A DNA stretch of 64,000 bases from Accumulibacter sp. (GCA_024235695.1 JACKLX010000009.1:89210-153209); one strand, 5' to 3'; positions 45,233-54,942 are shown, numbered from the stretch's first letter. Notes: a model not told the origin generated them from the sequence alone. Numbers and translations are program-made.

Positions 45233-45799
45233 TCAGATTTTCGGCAAGGTCACCCCCACCTGCCCCTGGTACTTTCCGCCGCGGTCCTTGTACGACGTTT
45301 CGCACTCCTCGTCGGATTCGAAAAAAAGCACTTGCGCGATCCCTTCGTTGGCGTAGATCTTTGCCGGCAGCGGCGTCGTGTTGGAGAACTCGAGCGTCAC
45401 ATGCCCTTCCCATTCGGGTTCGAAGGGCGTGACGTTGACGATGATGCCGCAGCGGGCATAGGTGCTCTTGCCGAGACAGACGGTCAGTACGCTGCGAGGA
45501 ATACGGAAGTACTCGACCGTGCGCGCCAGGGCAAACGAGTTCGGCGGGATGATGCAGAAGTCATTCTTGACCTCGACGAACGAATTCGGGTCGAAATTCT
45601 TCGGGTCAACGATGGTCGAGTTGAGGTTGGTGAACAGCTTGAATTCATTCGAGCAGCGGATGTCGTAGCCGTAGCTCGACGTTCCGTAGGAGACGATCCG
45701 CCGACCGTCGATCTCGCGCACCTGATTGGGCTCGAATGGATCGATCATGCCGTACGTTTCCGCCATGCGGCGGATCCATTTATCCGATTTGATGGACAT
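45233..45799 (-). CDS. dcd: dCTP deaminase
   Basis: 188 residues. [14 protein letters not shown] at the start, [48 protein letters not shown] with the catalytic Glu, and a C-terminal [12 protein letters not shown] lid are all typical. It deaminates dCTP to dUTP for thymidylate supply. It lies between apbC and the decarboxylase. Confidence 0.97.
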   Translation of the reverse strand: MSIKSDKWIRRMAETYGMIDPFEPNQVREIDGRRIVSYGTSSYGYDIRCSNEFKLFTNLNSTIVDPKNFDPNSFVEVKNDFCIIPPNSFALARTVEYFRIPRSVLTVCLGKSTYARCGIIVNVTPFEPEWEGHVTLEFSNTTPLPAKIYANEGIAQVLFFESDEECETSYKDRGGKYQGQVGVTLPKI

Positions 45800-45937
45800 C
45801 GCTGGTCACCCCAATCCCGACCATGCGGGAAAGGGATTCATTCTACGGCGTCCCGCCGAGCGAAGGAACCGCTTTGCATGCGGGCGCCGGGCAAGCGTCG
45901 GTGCGACAGCGTACCGGCCTCTCGGCCGGTCGGCTTC

Positions 45938-47029
45938 TCAGGTGTTCTGCACGACGATATTCGGGAACTTGGCACTCATGTCGCGGCTGCGCTCGGCGAC
46001 CTTGACGGCGATCCGGCGGGCGATCGTGCGGTAGATCGCCGCGGCCCGCGAGTCGGGCGCGCCGACCACCGTCGGCTTGCCGGAATCGGTCAGCTCGCGT
46101 ATCGAGAGTTCCAGCGGGAGCGCGCCGAGGAACTCGGTGTCGTAGTCGCTGCACATCTGTTCGCCGCCGCCCTGGCCGAAGATATGCTCCTCATGGCCGC
46201 ATTTCGAGCAGATATGGGTGCTCATGTTCTCGACCAGGCCGAGGATCGGGATGCCGACCTTTTCGAACATCTTCAGTCCCTTGCGGGCGTCGATCAGGGC
46301 GATGTCCTGAGGCGTGGTGACGATCACGGCACCGGTCACCGGCACTTTCTGCGCCAGTGTCAACTGCGTGTCGCCGGTTCCTGGCGGCATGTCGACCACC
46401 AGGTAGTCGACATCATGCCAGTTGGTCTGCTTGAGCAGCTGCTCGAGCGCCTGGGTGACCATCGGGCCGCGCCAGACCATCGGCGAATCGATGTCGATCA
46501 TGAAGCCGATCGACATCGCCTGCAGGCCGTGCGCCTGCAGCGGATCCATCGACGTGCCGTCCTCCGACTCCGGCCGCTGGCCGGTCAGCCCGAGCATCTG
46601 TGGTTGCGATGGGCCGTAGATGTCGGCGTCGAGCAGGCCCACCACGGCACCTTCCTGGGCCAGTGCCAGTGCCAGGTTGACCGCTGTCGTGCTCTTGCCG
46701 ACGCCGCCCTTGCCGGAGGCGACGGCGATGATGTTCTTGACCCCCGGCAGCGGCTTGAGGCCACGCTGCACGGTATGGGCGACGATATTGACAGCGATAT
46801 TGACGCTGACATTGGCGACGCCGGGGATCGTCCTGAGCTTGTCGATCACCGTCCGACGGAGGTCATCGATCTGCGTCTTCGCCGGATAACCCAACTCGAT
46901 GTCGAGCGACACGTCGGCGCCCTCGATGCGGATATTTCTTGCCGAACGCGTAGACAGGTAGTCCTTCTGGGTGTTGGGATCGATCAAGTCCTTCAGCGCC
47001 GCCTGTACGGCTTCAGTCGTTACCGCCAT
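45938..47029 (-). CDS. apbC: Iron-sulfur cluster carrier ATPase ApbC/Mrp
   Basis: 363 residues. An N-terminal MIP18/DUF59 domain (about 1-85) is followed by a ParA-type ATPase with SGKGGVGKSTTAVNLA, DADIYGPSQP and VDMPPGTGD. CSKCGHEEHIFGQGGG supplies the CxxC pair that binds a bridging [4Fe-4S] cluster in the dimer. It hands clusters to apo-proteins. AAGGAG lies upstream of the ATG, and an IscR-like site overlaps the likely promoter (see 47051-47075), which would fit an Fe-S assembly gene. Confidence 0.96.
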   Translation of the reverse strand: MAVTTEAVQAALKDLIDPNTQKDYLSTRSARNIRIEGADVSLDIELGYPAKTQIDDLRRTVIDKLRTIPGVANVSVNIAVNIVAHTVQRGLKPLPGVKNIIAVASGKGGVGKSTTAVNLALALAQEGAVVGLLDADIYGPSQPQMLGLTGQRPESEDGTSMDPLQAHGLQAMSIGFMIDIDSPMVWRGPMVTQALEQLLKQTNWHDVDYLVVDMPPGTGDTQLTLAQKVPVTGAVIVTTPQDIALIDARKGLKMFEKVGIPILGLVENMSTHICSKCGHEEHIFGQGGGEQMCSDYDTEFLGALPLELSIRELTDSGKPTVVGAPDSRAAAIYRTIARRIAVKVAERSRDMSAKFPNIVVQNT

Positions 47030-47050
47030 GTCGTAAAGCTCCTTCGATGG

Positions 47051-47075
47051 ATACCTGAGTGATTTAGTATAGTTT
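47051..47075. promoter_or_regulatory. Candidate IscR type 1 binding site over the apbC promoter
   Basis: The 25-bp window agrees with the E. coli type 1 IscR consensus, as I recall it, at 21 of 25 positions by my alignment: left half ATACCTGAGT against ATASYYGACT, right half AGTATAGTTT against AGTCRRSTAT. On the minus strand it overlaps a TATACT -10 box (plus 47066-47071), 22-46 bp upstream of the apbC ATG. Binding there would repress apbC when IscR carries its [2Fe-2S] cluster. Confidence 0.45.
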
Positions 47076-47189
47076 ACCCGAAAACTTCACAGAGCACACC
47101 TGCTGGCAGCCAGCCAGGCTGCCGCGGGACGGTTTGCCGTGCGCGCGACGCGTCTTTGCCGGCTGCCCGCCGGCTGTTAAGCTGCGGCC

Positions 47190-48335
47190 ATGAAGAAACC
47201 GACTGTATCCGCCGGGGGCAGCGACCGCAGCTGGCTGCTGGCTGCCATTGGCCGCATCGAGGCCGATTTCCAGCGCTCCAGCGATACCCACCTGATTCCC
47301 TTGCGACTGGCCGGCTTTGCGGGCGTCGACCTGTATCTGAAGGACGAATCCAGCCATCCCACCGGTAGTCTCAAGCACCGCCTGGCGCGCTCGCTGTTCC
47401 TCTATGCGCTGTGCAACGGCTGGCTGCGGCAGGGTGGCACGGTGGTCGAGGCGTCGAGCGGCTCGACGGCGATCTCCGAAGCCTATTTCGCGCGCCTCCT
47501 CGGTTTGCCGTTTGTCGCCGTGATGCCCATGGGGACCTCGCCGGAGAAAGTTGCCGCGATCGAATTTCAGGGCGGTCGCTGCCATCTGATCGACGACCCG
47601 ATGCGCATCTACGGCGAATCGCAGCGCCTGGCCGACGAACTCGGTGGCCATTACATGGACCAGTTTACCTACGCCGAGCGGGCCACGGACTGGCGTTCGA
47701 ACAACAACATCGCCGAATCGATTTTTGAACAGATGCGGCTCGAAAGACATCCGGTGCCAAGCTGGTTGGTATCCAGCGCCGGCACCGGCGGCACCGTCGC
47801 GACGCTCGGCCGCTACGTGCGCTACCGCGCCCGGGACACCCGTGTCTGCGCGGCCGATGCCGAGTTGTCGGTGTTCTTCGACCACTACCTCAACCGTCAG
47901 CCCGACCTCTGCCTGCACCAGGGCTCACGGATCGAGGGCATCGGCCGGCCGCGGGTCGAGGCCTCGTTCCTGCCGCAGGTGATCGACGGCATGGTCAAAG
48001 TGCCCGATGTCTGGTCAGTGGCCGCGATGCACGAGTTGTCGGCCCTGGTCGGGCGTCGCGTCGGTCCCTCGACCGGCACCAACCTGGTTGCCGCGCTGGC
48101 CTGCATGGATCAGATGCGAGCGGCCGGCGTGGTGGGCTCGGTGGTGACCCTGCTCTGCGACGCCGGCGAGCGCTACGCCAACACCTACTACGATGATCAG
48201 TGGCTGCAGCGTGCCGGCCTCGCCTGCGACGACCAGCGCGCGGCCGTCGCCGCCTCGCTGGCGGAAGCCGAGCTTGCCGCCGAGTTGGTCGCCGGATGGC
48301 GAACGGCGGGCGATCTGGCGATCGCCGGTCAATAA
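47190..48335 (+). CDS. PLP-dependent cysteine synthase-family protein, Cds1-like (probable cysteine desulfhydrase)
   Basis: 381 residues, fold type II PLP enzyme. The cofactor lysine is Lys62 in [46 protein letters not shown] is the substrate loop, and [15 protein letters not shown] the PLP-phosphate loop. The 'TGSLKHR' form and C-terminal extension fit the Cds1 branch described in mycobacteria (cysteine to pyruvate, ammonia and sulfide) rather than biosynthetic CysK/CysM. It stands alone on the plus strand, divergent from apbC. Confidence 0.85.
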   Translation: MKKPTVSAGGSDRSWLLAAIGRIEADFQRSSDTHLIPLRLAGFAGVDLYLKDESSHPTGSLKHRLARSLFLYALCNGWLRQGGTVVEASSGSTAISEAYFARLLGLPFVAVMPMGTSPEKVAAIEFQGGRCHLIDDPMRIYGESQRLADELGGHYMDQFTYAERATDWRSNNNIAESIFEQMRLERHPVPSWLVSSAGTGGTVATLGRYVRYRARDTRVCAADAELSVFFDHYLNRQPDLCLHQGSRIEGIGRPRVEASFLPQVIDGMVKVPDVWSVAAMHELSALVGRRVGPSTGTNLVAALACMDQMRAAGVVGSVVTLLCDAGERYANTYYDDQWLQRAGLACDDQRAAVAASLAEAELAAELVAGWRTAGDLAIAGQ

Positions 48336-48384
48336 TACCGCTGGCCGGCGGCAGCGCGCCGCCCGGACCGCCGGCGCCGGTTGC

Positions 48385-49257
48385 TCAGCCGATCGTCGCC
48401 GAGCTGTTCTGCCGAACCCAGTTTCGCCAGGTGGCGAACACCGCCGGGTTGAGAGCGGCGATGACCGAGCGGCGCCAGACATCCTCCGCCTCGTAGTCGT
48501 CGTGCGCGAGAGTGCACATCTGTCCGCCGGCCTCGCGCAGAATCAGGCTGCCGGCCGCATAATCCCAGAGCATCTGACCGCCATGCAGATAGAGGTCCAG
48601 TCGGCCGGCAGCGAGGTTGCACCAGTCGAGCGTCGAGCTGCCGAAATTCCGCTGTGAGTAGAACGGCGGGCTGACCGCTATGCGGTCAGCCAGCGGCTTG
48701 GGAATGCGCTTGAAATCGACGCCACCGACGGCGCGCCGGATGTCGGCGGTCACCTCGCGCAGCGGCAGCCGGCGACCGTTGAGGTAGGCGCCGTTGCCTT
48801 CGCGGGCATAGAACATTTCGTCGGTGATCGGGTTGTAGGTCACCGCCAGTCGGGTGCGCCGCCGACGGATCCAGGCGATCGAAACGGCGAAGCAGGGCAG
48901 TCCGTTGATGAAGTTGGTGGTGCCGTCGATCGGGTCGATGCACCACAGGCCGTCGTCGTCGTTGCTGCCGCCCTGCCAGCTGGCACGCTGTGCGGCTGGC
49001 GACATCTCCTCGCCGATGATCGGGCAGCGGCGAATCTCTTTCAGTCGTCCGTGCAGGAAGTTTTCGGCCGCCAGATCGGCTTCCGAACACAGCGATCCGT
49101 CGTCCTTGCGTCGGTCGTGGACGACCCGCAGGAAGCGCGGCATGATTTCTCGCTGCGCCACTTCGCGCACCAGGGCGACGCTGGCGTCGAGCATTCGCTT
49201 GAGTTCGCTGTCGGTGGTCGTCGGCGGCGCAACGCTGTCCAGGGCACTCATCGCCAA
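48385..49257 (-). CDS. Inositol monophosphatase-family phosphatase
   Basis: 290 residues. The Mg-dependent phosphatase motifs are all visible: GEEM, CIDPIDGTTNFINGLP (DPIDGTTNF), and WDYAAGSLILREAGG (WDxAAG). The family includes inositol-1-phosphatase, CysQ, and histidinol-phosphatase; with his genes but no dedicated histidinol-phosphatase in the window (HisB is monofunctional), that last role is an attractive but untested option. Start could be 49257 or 49251; it directly abuts the thioredoxin-like gene. Confidence 0.88.
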   Translation of the reverse strand: MAMSALDSVAPPTTTDSELKRMLDASVALVREVAQREIMPRFLRVVHDRRKDDGSLCSEADLAAENFLHGRLKEIRRCPIIGEEMSPAAQRASWQGGSNDDDGLWCIDPIDGTTNFINGLPCFAVSIAWIRRRRTRLAVTYNPITDEMFYAREGNGAYLNGRRLPLREVTADIRRAVGGVDFKRIPKPLADRIAVSPPFYSQRNFGSSTLDWCNLAAGRLDLYLHGGQMLWDYAAGSLILREAGGQMCTLAHDDYEAEDVWRRSVIAALNPAVFATWRNWVRQNSSATIG

Positions 49258-49809
49258 TCAGTGGCGCCACTTGATCGAGCAGCCGATGCTCGCGACCTGT
49301 TCGCGCGGACCTTGCCCGGTGGCAGCGATTTGGCGCATCGCTTCGAGCAGTTCACGGCGACTGTCCGGCGCCGCCGGCAGGCGGCCGCTGGCATCGAGAC
49401 GTCCGCGATACTGCAACTCGAGAGCGCTGTTGAAGCCGAAGAAGTCCGGCGTACATACCGCCCCGTAGTTGCGCGCGACGCTCTGATCGGCGTCGTACAG
49501 GTAGGGGAAAGAGAACTCGAGCTGGCTAGCCAGGCGCTGCATGTTGGCCGGCGAGTCCTCCGGGTACTCGCTCGGATCGTTGCTCATGATCGCCGCGACA
49601 CCGATGCCCTGAGCCTGCACTTGCCGTGCATCGCTGCAGATTCGGTCGATTACCGCCTTGACATAGGGGCAGTGGTTACAGATGAACATCAGCAGCAAGC
49701 CGTTCGGACCGCGCAGCGAGGCGAGCGAATGCCGCGAACCAGCGGTGTCGGCAAGTTCGAAGTCTACCGCCCGCCAGCCGAAGTCACAGACCGGTGTGTT
49801 GAGTGCCAT
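49258..49809 (-). CDS. Thioredoxin-like / AhpC-TSA-type redox protein
   Basis: 183 residues with a thioredoxin-like fold. The active-site motif is CNHCPYV (Cys44, Cys47), followed by the family's VAAIMSNDPSEYPEDSPANM and FPYLYDADQSVARNYGAVCTPDFF, with a cis-Pro-type TPDFF. This branch is usually annotated as a thioredoxin family or peroxiredoxin-like protein. No signal peptide, so cytoplasmic. Its partner is unknown. It abuts the phosphatase gene downstream. Confidence 0.88.
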   Translation of the reverse strand: MALNTPVCDFGWRAVDFELADTAGSRHSLASLRGPNGLLLMFICNHCPYVKAVIDRICSDARQVQAQGIGVAAIMSNDPSEYPEDSPANMQRLASQLEFSFPYLYDADQSVARNYGAVCTPDFFGFNSALELQYRGRLDASGRLPAAPDSRRELLEAMRQIAATGQGPREQVASIGCSIKWRH

Positions 49810-49830
49810 GCGAGAACTGTCTCCAAAGGA

Positions 49831-49859
49831 CGACCATCCGGTGGTCGAGCTTTTATAAT
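49831..49859 (+). promoter_or_regulatory. Inverted repeat plus perfect TATAAT immediately before rsmE
   Basis: CGACCA-tccgg-TGGTCG (49831-49847) is a perfect 6-bp inverted repeat, and TATAAT at 49854-49859 ends 3 bp before the rsmE ATG. If used as a -10 box, transcription would begin at or just after the start codon, giving a leaderless message. No good -35 is seen. The region is the 53-bp divergent gap. Confidence 0.4.
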
Positions 49860-49862
49860 AAC

Positions 49863-50627
49863 ATGGTGAATTATCCTCGTTTTCATTGCCCGATACCGCT
49901 TGCTGTCGGCATGCAAACCGACCTGCCGGAGCGGGTCGCGCATCATGCAGTCAAGGTTCTGCGCCTGCGTCGTGGCGACGACCTGACGCTGTTCAACGGT
50001 GCCGGTGGTGAGTATCGTGCACGAATCCTCGGCTGCGAGCGTGCACGGGTCAGTGTCGAGGTACTGGAACGGCTGCTCAGCGAGCGCGAGTCACCACTCT
50101 CGATCAGCCTGGTGCAGGCCCTGCAGGCCGGCGAGAAAATGGACCTGACGGTACAGAAAGCGGTCGAACTGGGCGTCGGGCGGATCGTCCCGGTGATCTC
50201 GCGACGCAGTGTCGTGCGTCTGGCGGAGCAGCGCGGCACGCGTCGGCTCGAGCACTGGCAAGGCGTCGTCGTCGCCGCGTGCGAGCAGTGTGGACGCAAC
50301 CGGCTGCCGGAAATCACCGTTCCGGAGAGTCTGGAACGGTGGCTGGCGCGGCCGGCCGAACCGGGCGTCCTGCGCCTGATGCTGGCACCGGCCGGCAGGG
50401 TGTCGCTGGCGACGCTGCCGGCGCCGTTGAACGACCGGCGTATTGAAGTGCTGATTGGCGCCGAGGGCGGTCTGGCGCCCGAGGAGATCGAACTGGCAGT
50501 GCAGGCTGATTTCTTGTCGGTACGTCTCGGGCCGCGTATCTTGCGTACCGAGACGGCTGCGCTGGCTGCCTTGACAGCTATCCAGTTTTTGTGGGGTGAC
50601 TTGAAGGAGGAGGTGACGGATGTTTGA
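49863..50627 (+). CDS. rsmE: 16S rRNA (uracil1498-N3)-methyltransferase
   Basis: 254 residues from the ATG at 49863 (MVNYPRFHCPIPL), which matches the usual N-terminus; a GTG at 49866 is equally possible. An N-terminal PUA-like domain (HHAVKVLRLRRGDDLTLFNGAGGEYRARI) precedes the SPOUT domain with AEGGLAPEEIELA-type IGAEGGLAPEE and the knot motif LGPRILRTETAALAAL. No ribosome site precedes it. It overlaps the polyphosphate enzyme gene by 8 bp. Confidence 0.95.
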   Translation: MVNYPRFHCPIPLAVGMQTDLPERVAHHAVKVLRLRRGDDLTLFNGAGGEYRARILGCERARVSVEVLERLLSERESPLSISLVQALQAGEKMDLTVQKAVELGVGRIVPVISRRSVVRLAEQRGTRRLEHWQGVVVAACEQCGRNRLPEITVPESLERWLARPAEPGVLRLMLAPAGRVSLATLPAPLNDRRIEVLIGAEGGLAPEEIELAVQADFLSVRLGPRILRTETAALAALTAIQFLWGDLKEEVTDV

Positions 50628-52332
50628 ATCGGCCGAACTGGGACACAAGATCGACAAGGCGACCTACCGCGAGGAGGTGCCGGTACTGCGCGCGGCGCTG
50701 CTCGAAGTGCAGGAGAAGTTGCGCGACGACGGCAGCTTTCCGGTAATCATCCTGATCAGCGGCGTCGACGGCTCGGGCAAGGGTGAGACGATCAACGCCC
50801 TCTACGAGTGGATGGATCCACGCTACCTTTCGACGCACGCCTTCTATGCACCGACCGCCGAGGAGAAGGCGCGGCCATCGATGTGGCGCTATTGGCGAGC
50901 GCTGCCGCGCAGCGGGCGCGTCGGCATCTTCGCGGGTTCCTGGTACTCGCATCCGATCGCCGAGCGGATCGCCAACGAAATGTCCCGCGCCGACTTCGAC
51001 CAGCGCATGGACCGGCTCAACCGTTTCGAGGCGATGCTGGTCAACGAGGGCGCGCTGATTCTCAAGTTCTGGATACATCTCTCCAAGGAGGCCCAGCGCG
51101 AGCGCCTGAAATCGATCGAGGACAACCCGCTGACCAAGTGGCGGGTGACCAAGGCGAGTTGGGACCGCCTCAAGACCTACGACAAGCTGCAGGAAGTGGC
51201 CGGCCACCTGCTGCGTACCACCAGCACGCCCTGGGCGCCGTGGATCATCGTCGAAGGCACCGACGATCGCTATCGCTCGCTGACTGTCGGCAAGACCATT
51301 CTCGAAGCCGTGCAGAAGCGCCTGGTCGACAAACGCGAGCAGACGGCGTCGCTGGCACCGCCGGTGTCGCCACGAATCGACCAACTCGACGTGCTGCGTG
51401 CGCTCGACATGTCGCAGAGTCTGTCGAAAGACGTGTACGAGACCGAGTTGGCCAAGTGGCAGGGTCGCCTGGCCGAGTTGATGCGTCACCCGGAGTTCAC
51501 CAAGCGGGCGTTGATTCTTGCCTTCGAGGGCTCGGACGCGGCCGGCAAGGGCGGTGCCATCCGGCGGGTGATGTCGGCGATGGACGCTCGCCAGTATCGG
51601 ATCATCCCGGTCGCCGCACCGACCGCGGAAGACCTCGCGCATCCCTACCTGTGGCGTTTCTGGCGCTACATGCCGCGGCTCGGGCGGGTCACCATTTTCG
51701 ATCGGACCTGGTACGGGCGGGTGCTCGTCGAACGTGTCGAGGGCTTCTGCAGTGAAGCCGACTGGTCGCGCGCGTACGCCGAGATCAACGATTTCGAGCA
51801 TGACATCTGGCACGCCGGTGGCATCGTCATCAAGTTCTGGTTGCAGATCAGCGACGACGAGCAGCTCAGGCGCTTCGAGGGCCGCGCGCAGGTCGAGCAC
51901 AAGCGTTTCAAGATCACCGAAGAGGACTGGCGCAACCGCGAGAAGGCCGGTGCCTATCATGAAGCGGTCTGCGACATGGTCGAGCGGACCAGTTCCGGGA
52001 CGGCGCCGTGGACCATCGTCGAGGCCAACGACAAGTACTTTGCGCGGGTCAAGATACTGCGGACGATCTGCGAACGGGTCGAAAAGGAGTTGCAGCTCGA
52101 GCCGATGAAGGAAGCCAAGGCGCCGTCGGCGAAAGCCGCCAAGGCGGCAGCAGCGAAAGAGGCCAAGGCGGCGGCCGCGAAGGAGGCCAAGGCGGCGAAG
52201 GCGGCGGCAGCGCAGGAGGCCAAGGCAGCGGCGACCGACGAGGCACCGGCGCCTAGCGCCCAGAAGGAGAGCGCGAAAGGCACCGCAAAGGCCGCCGGAA
52301 AAGCCAGCGAAAAGGCGGCACCTGCCGCGTGA
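50620..52332 (+). CDS. pap: Polyphosphate:AMP phosphotransferase (tandem PPK2) with Lys/Ala-rich tail
   Basis: 570 residues. Two PPK2 domains: the first (about 10-245) with Walker A GVDGSGKGE (48-56), the second (about 265-490) with EGSDAAGKGGAIRR (from 303) and FDRTWYGRVLVERVEG. Tandem-domain (class II) PPK2 proteins use polyphosphate to phosphorylate AMP to ADP, the step that with adenylate kinase lets polyphosphate feed ATP; this activity is a hallmark of polyphosphate-accumulating Accumulibacter. Residues 495-570 are a Lys/Ala-rich, probably helical or disordered tail with three KAAAA(K/Q)EA units. The normal enzyme ends near residue 495. Translationally coupled to rsmE by an 8-bp overlap. 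Confidence 0.92.
   Translation: MFESAELGHKIDKATYREEVPVLRAALLEVQEKLRDDGSFPVIILISGVDGSGKGETINALYEWMDPRYLSTHAFYAPTAEEKARPSMWRYWRALPRSGRVGIFAGSWYSHPIAERIANEMSRADFDQRMDRLNRFEAMLVNEGALILKFWIHLSKEAQRERLKSIEDNPLTKWRVTKASWDRLKTYDKLQEVAGHLLRTTSTPWAPWIIVEGTDDRYRSLTVGKTILEAVQKRLVDKREQTASLAPPVSPRIDQLDVLRALDMSQSLSKDVYETELAKWQGRLAELMRHPEFTKRALILAFEGSDAAGKGGAIRRVMSAMDARQYRIIPVAAPTAEDLAHPYLWRFWRYMPRLGRVTIFDRTWYGRVLVERVEGFCSEADWSRAYAEINDFEHDIWHAGGIVIKFWLQISDDEQLRRFEGRAQVEHKRFKITEEDWRNREKAGAYHEAVCDMVERTSSGTAPWTIVEANDKYFARVKILRTICERVEKELQLEPMKEAKAPSAKAAKAAAAKEAKAAAAKEAKAAKAAAAQEAKAAATDEAPAPSAQKESAKGTAKAAGKASEKAAPAA
52141..52221 (+). repeat. 24-bp repeats encoding the KAAAA(K/Q)EA units of the polyphosphate enzyme tail
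   Basis: Units at 52141-52164, 52165-52188 and 52198-52221 encode KAAAAKEA, KAAAAKEA and KAAAAQEA. They differ at synonymous positions, so the repeat is kept at protein level more than at DNA level. Confidence 0.7.
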
Positions 52333-52333
52333 C

Positions 52334-53653
52334 ATGTCCGACGAGTCGAGCTCTGCCCATTTCGTAGCCTGGTTCCGGTCGGTCGCGCCGTACGTCAATC
52401 TCTTTCGCGGCAAGACCTTCCTGATCGCCTTTGGCGGCAAGGCGATCGCCGGGCCGCTGGCGCGGACCCTGGCCTACGACGTCAATCTGCTGGCGGCTCT
52501 GGGCGTGCGCCTGATCCTGGTGCACGGCGCACGGCCGCAGATCGAGGAGTTGCTGCGCGAGCGAGGCCTGCAGTCGGTCTATCACGGCAACTATCGCGTC
52601 ACCGACGGCAAGGCGCTCGACAGCGTCATCGACGCCGTCGGCAGCATTTACGTCGAGATCGAGGCCCTGCTGTCGCAGGGTCTCGCCGATACGCCGATGG
52701 CCAACAGCACGATTCGGGTGGTGGGCGGAAACTTCATCACCGCCCGGCCGGTTGGCGTCGTCGATGGCGTCGACCTGCAGTATTCGGGGCAGGTACGCAA
52801 GATAGACGGTGACGGCATACGTGCCCAGCTCGCTCTCGGCAACATCGTGCTGCTGTCGTGCCTTGGCTCGAGCCCGACCGGCGAGATCTTCAATCTGGCA
52901 ATGGAGCAGGTGGCCGAGGCGGTGGCGACGTCGCTGCTGGCCGACAAGCTGATCTTTCTCACCGACAGCCGCGGTGCGACCGATATCGACGGTGCCTTGC
53001 TCGACGAACTGACGGTCGACGCGGCCGAGCGTCTGGTCAGTCTCGGTGACTGGCTGTCGACCGACCTGAAGCGCTATCTCCCCTGCGCGGTGCGCGCCAG
53101 TCGCGCCGGCGTCGGCCGGGTGCACCTGATCGGCTACGACGAGGACGGGACACTGCTGCGCGAGTTGTTTACTCGCGACGGCGTTGGCACGGTGATCACC
53201 CGCGAATCACTCGAGCAGTTGCGCGACGCGCGCGCCGACGACATCGGCGGTCTGGTGGCGCTGATCGAGCCGCTCGAGGAAGCGGGCGCCCTGGTCCGGC
53301 GGTCGCGGGAGCTGCTCGAACGCGAGATCTCGCGCTTCTCGGTGGTCGAGCACGACGGGGTGATCGTGGGCTGCGCGGCGCTCTATCCTTACGGCGGCGA
53401 GCAGGCCGAACTGGCCTGCGTGGCGGTTCACCCGCACTATCGGCGCTGGGGCTACGGGGCGCTGTTGATGAAGCGGATCGAGGGCAAGGCGCTCGCATCT
53501 GGCATCAAGCAGTTGTTCGTGCTCACCACGGCGACCTCGCAGTGGTTCAAGGAGCGCGGCTTCGTCGAACGCCACATCGACCAGCTGCCGGCCGAGAAAC
53601 GGCTGGTCTATAACCTTCAGCGTCGCTCCAAGGTGCTGATCAAGGAGCTCTAG
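52334..53653 (+). CDS. argA: Amino-acid N-acetyltransferase (N-acetylglutamate synthase)
   Basis: 439 residues with the classical ArgA layout: an amino-acid-kinase domain (about 20-285, [42 protein letters not shown]) and a C-terminal GNAT domain (about 292-435, [34 protein letters not shown] with the acetyl-CoA loop R-R-W-G-Y-G). First step of arginine synthesis. It begins 1 bp after the polyphosphate enzyme gene ends. Confidence 0.95.
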   Translation: MSDESSSAHFVAWFRSVAPYVNLFRGKTFLIAFGGKAIAGPLARTLAYDVNLLAALGVRLILVHGARPQIEELLRERGLQSVYHGNYRVTDGKALDSVIDAVGSIYVEIEALLSQGLADTPMANSTIRVVGGNFITARPVGVVDGVDLQYSGQVRKIDGDGIRAQLALGNIVLLSCLGSSPTGEIFNLAMEQVAEAVATSLLADKLIFLTDSRGATDIDGALLDELTVDAAERLVSLGDWLSTDLKRYLPCAVRASRAGVGRVHLIGYDEDGTLLRELFTRDGVGTVITRESLEQLRDARADDIGGLVALIEPLEEAGALVRRSRELLEREISRFSVVEHDGVIVGCAALYPYGGEQAELACVAVHPHYRRWGYGALLMKRIEGKALASGIKQLFVLTTATSQWFKERGFVERHIDQLPAEKRLVYNLQRRSKVLIKEL

Positions 53654-53747
53654 GTTTTCTCATCGTTCCCGCGGGGCTGTCGCTCAACCGGGGGTGGACA
53701 ACGTTTCGCTCGGCGGTAGGCTGCCGAGCGGTCAAGGAGTGGATTGC

Positions 53748-54020
53748 ATGACAAGAATGGTCAACTGCATCAAGCTCGGCCGCGAGGCCGAGGGTCTCGA
53801 TTTTCCGCCCTATCCGGGCGAGTTGGGCAAGCGGATTTATGAAGCCGTATCGAAGGAAGCATGGCAGCAATGGGTGCGCATGCAGACCATGATCATCAAC
53901 GAGAATCGTCTCAATCTCGCCGATGCCGCGCATCGCAAGTATCTTGCCGAGCAGCTGGAAAGGCACTTCTTCGGCAGCGGCGCCGACAAGGTGCAGGGTT
54001 ACGTACCACCCGCCAGCTGA
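53748..54020 (+). CDS. yggX: YggX family Fe(2+)-trafficking / oxidative-damage protection protein
   Basis: 90 residues from the ATG at 53748, matching the length of E. coli YggX. It starts [30 protein letters not shown] with the conserved cysteine, followed by [19 protein letters not shown] and the C-terminal [17 protein letters not shown] lies 9 nt upstream. It limits oxidative damage to Fe-S proteins. It follows argA by 94 bp, a common betaproteobacterial arrangement. Confidence 0.95.
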   Translation: MTRMVNCIKLGREAEGLDFPPYPGELGKRIYEAVSKEAWQQWVRMQTMIINENRLNLADAAHRKYLAEQLERHFFGSGADKVQGYVPPAS

Positions 54021-54065
54021 GCGAGCGCCCGCCGAAAGGCGGCCGCCGCGGCACGCCGCCGCCTT

Positions 54066-54728
54066 TCAGCGGGCGGTCAGCGTTCGCACTCCGCCAGCCG
54101 TGGCAAGCAGGCAGACGTCTGCCGGTCGCCGGGCGAAGAGGCCGTTGGTCACCACCCCGACGATCTGGTTGATGCGCGTCTCCAGCCCGCTGGGATCGAC
54201 GATCTCGAGGCCGCTGACGTCTACGATCAGGTTGCCGTTGTCGGTGACGAAGCCTTCGCGCCGTGCCGGCCTGCCACCGAGCGCCGCCAGTTCGCGTGTG
54301 ACGTGGCCAAGCGCCATCGGAATCACCTCGACCGGCAGCGGGAAGCGGCCGAGAACCGGCACCAGCTTGCTGCCGTCGGCGATACAGACGAACTTCGCGG
54401 CGACCGCCGCGACGATCTTCTCGCGGGTCAGCGCGCCGCCGCCGCCCTTGATCATCTGCATCGCCGAGTTGATCTCGTCGGCCCCGTCGACGTACACCGG
54501 CAGCCGGTCGACCTCATCGAGACCGTAAACGGCAATGCCATGGCTCGCAAGGCGTTGTCTGGTGGCCTCGGAACTGGCCACTGCTCCGCTGATCCGGTGC
54601 TTGACGCTGGCCAGTTGATCGATGAAACAGTTGGCGGTCGAGCCGGTTCCGACGCCGACGATCTCGCCATCGACGAGATAGTCGATGGCCGCGCGGCCGA
54701 CGGCTTTCTTCAGTTGCTCCTGGTTCAT
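54066..54728 (-). CDS. rpiA: Ribose-5-phosphate isomerase A
   Basis: 220 residues from the ATG at 54728 ([14 protein letters not shown]). Active-site motifs are [20 protein letters not shown] with the catalytic Asp-Glu pair, and [12 protein letters not shown], all intact. It interconverts ribose and ribulose 5-phosphate in the pentose phosphate pathway. A 26-residue in-frame extension upstream is not family-like. Convergent with yggX. Confidence 0.96.
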   Translation of the reverse strand: MNQEQLKKAVGRAAIDYLVDGEIVGVGTGSTANCFIDQLASVKHRISGAVASSEATRQRLASHGIAVYGLDEVDRLPVYVDGADEINSAMQMIKGGGGALTREKIVAAVAAKFVCIADGSKLVPVLGRFPLPVEVIPMALGHVTRELAALGGRPARREGFVTDNGNLIVDVSGLEIVDPSGLETRINQIVGVVTNGLFARRPADVCLLATAGGVRTLTAR

Positions 54729-54903
54729 GGTTGAGCTCTGCCTCCTGGGCGTTGCGGTGGCTATGGGAGTCGCCGCCATTGTATCGGCGGTCGCTCGGCA
54801 AAGCACTGTGTCGCCTGCCCCCGGCCGCAGTCATTCGCCCGCTGACGCTGCGTCGCCGGCGCTGGTCGGCGGCAATCCGTGCCGGGATCAGCGCTGAAGT
54901 CGC

Positions 54904-54909
54904 TATACT
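54904..54909 (+). promoter_or_regulatory. -10 box candidate for dgkA
   Basis: TATACT lies 33 bp upstream of the dgkA GTG in the 214-bp divergent gap with rpiA. No clear -35 element is visible 16-18 bp before it. Confidence 0.3.
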
Positions 54910-54942
54910 TGCCGCCGATCAGGAAACGGCGAGGAGGCACCG

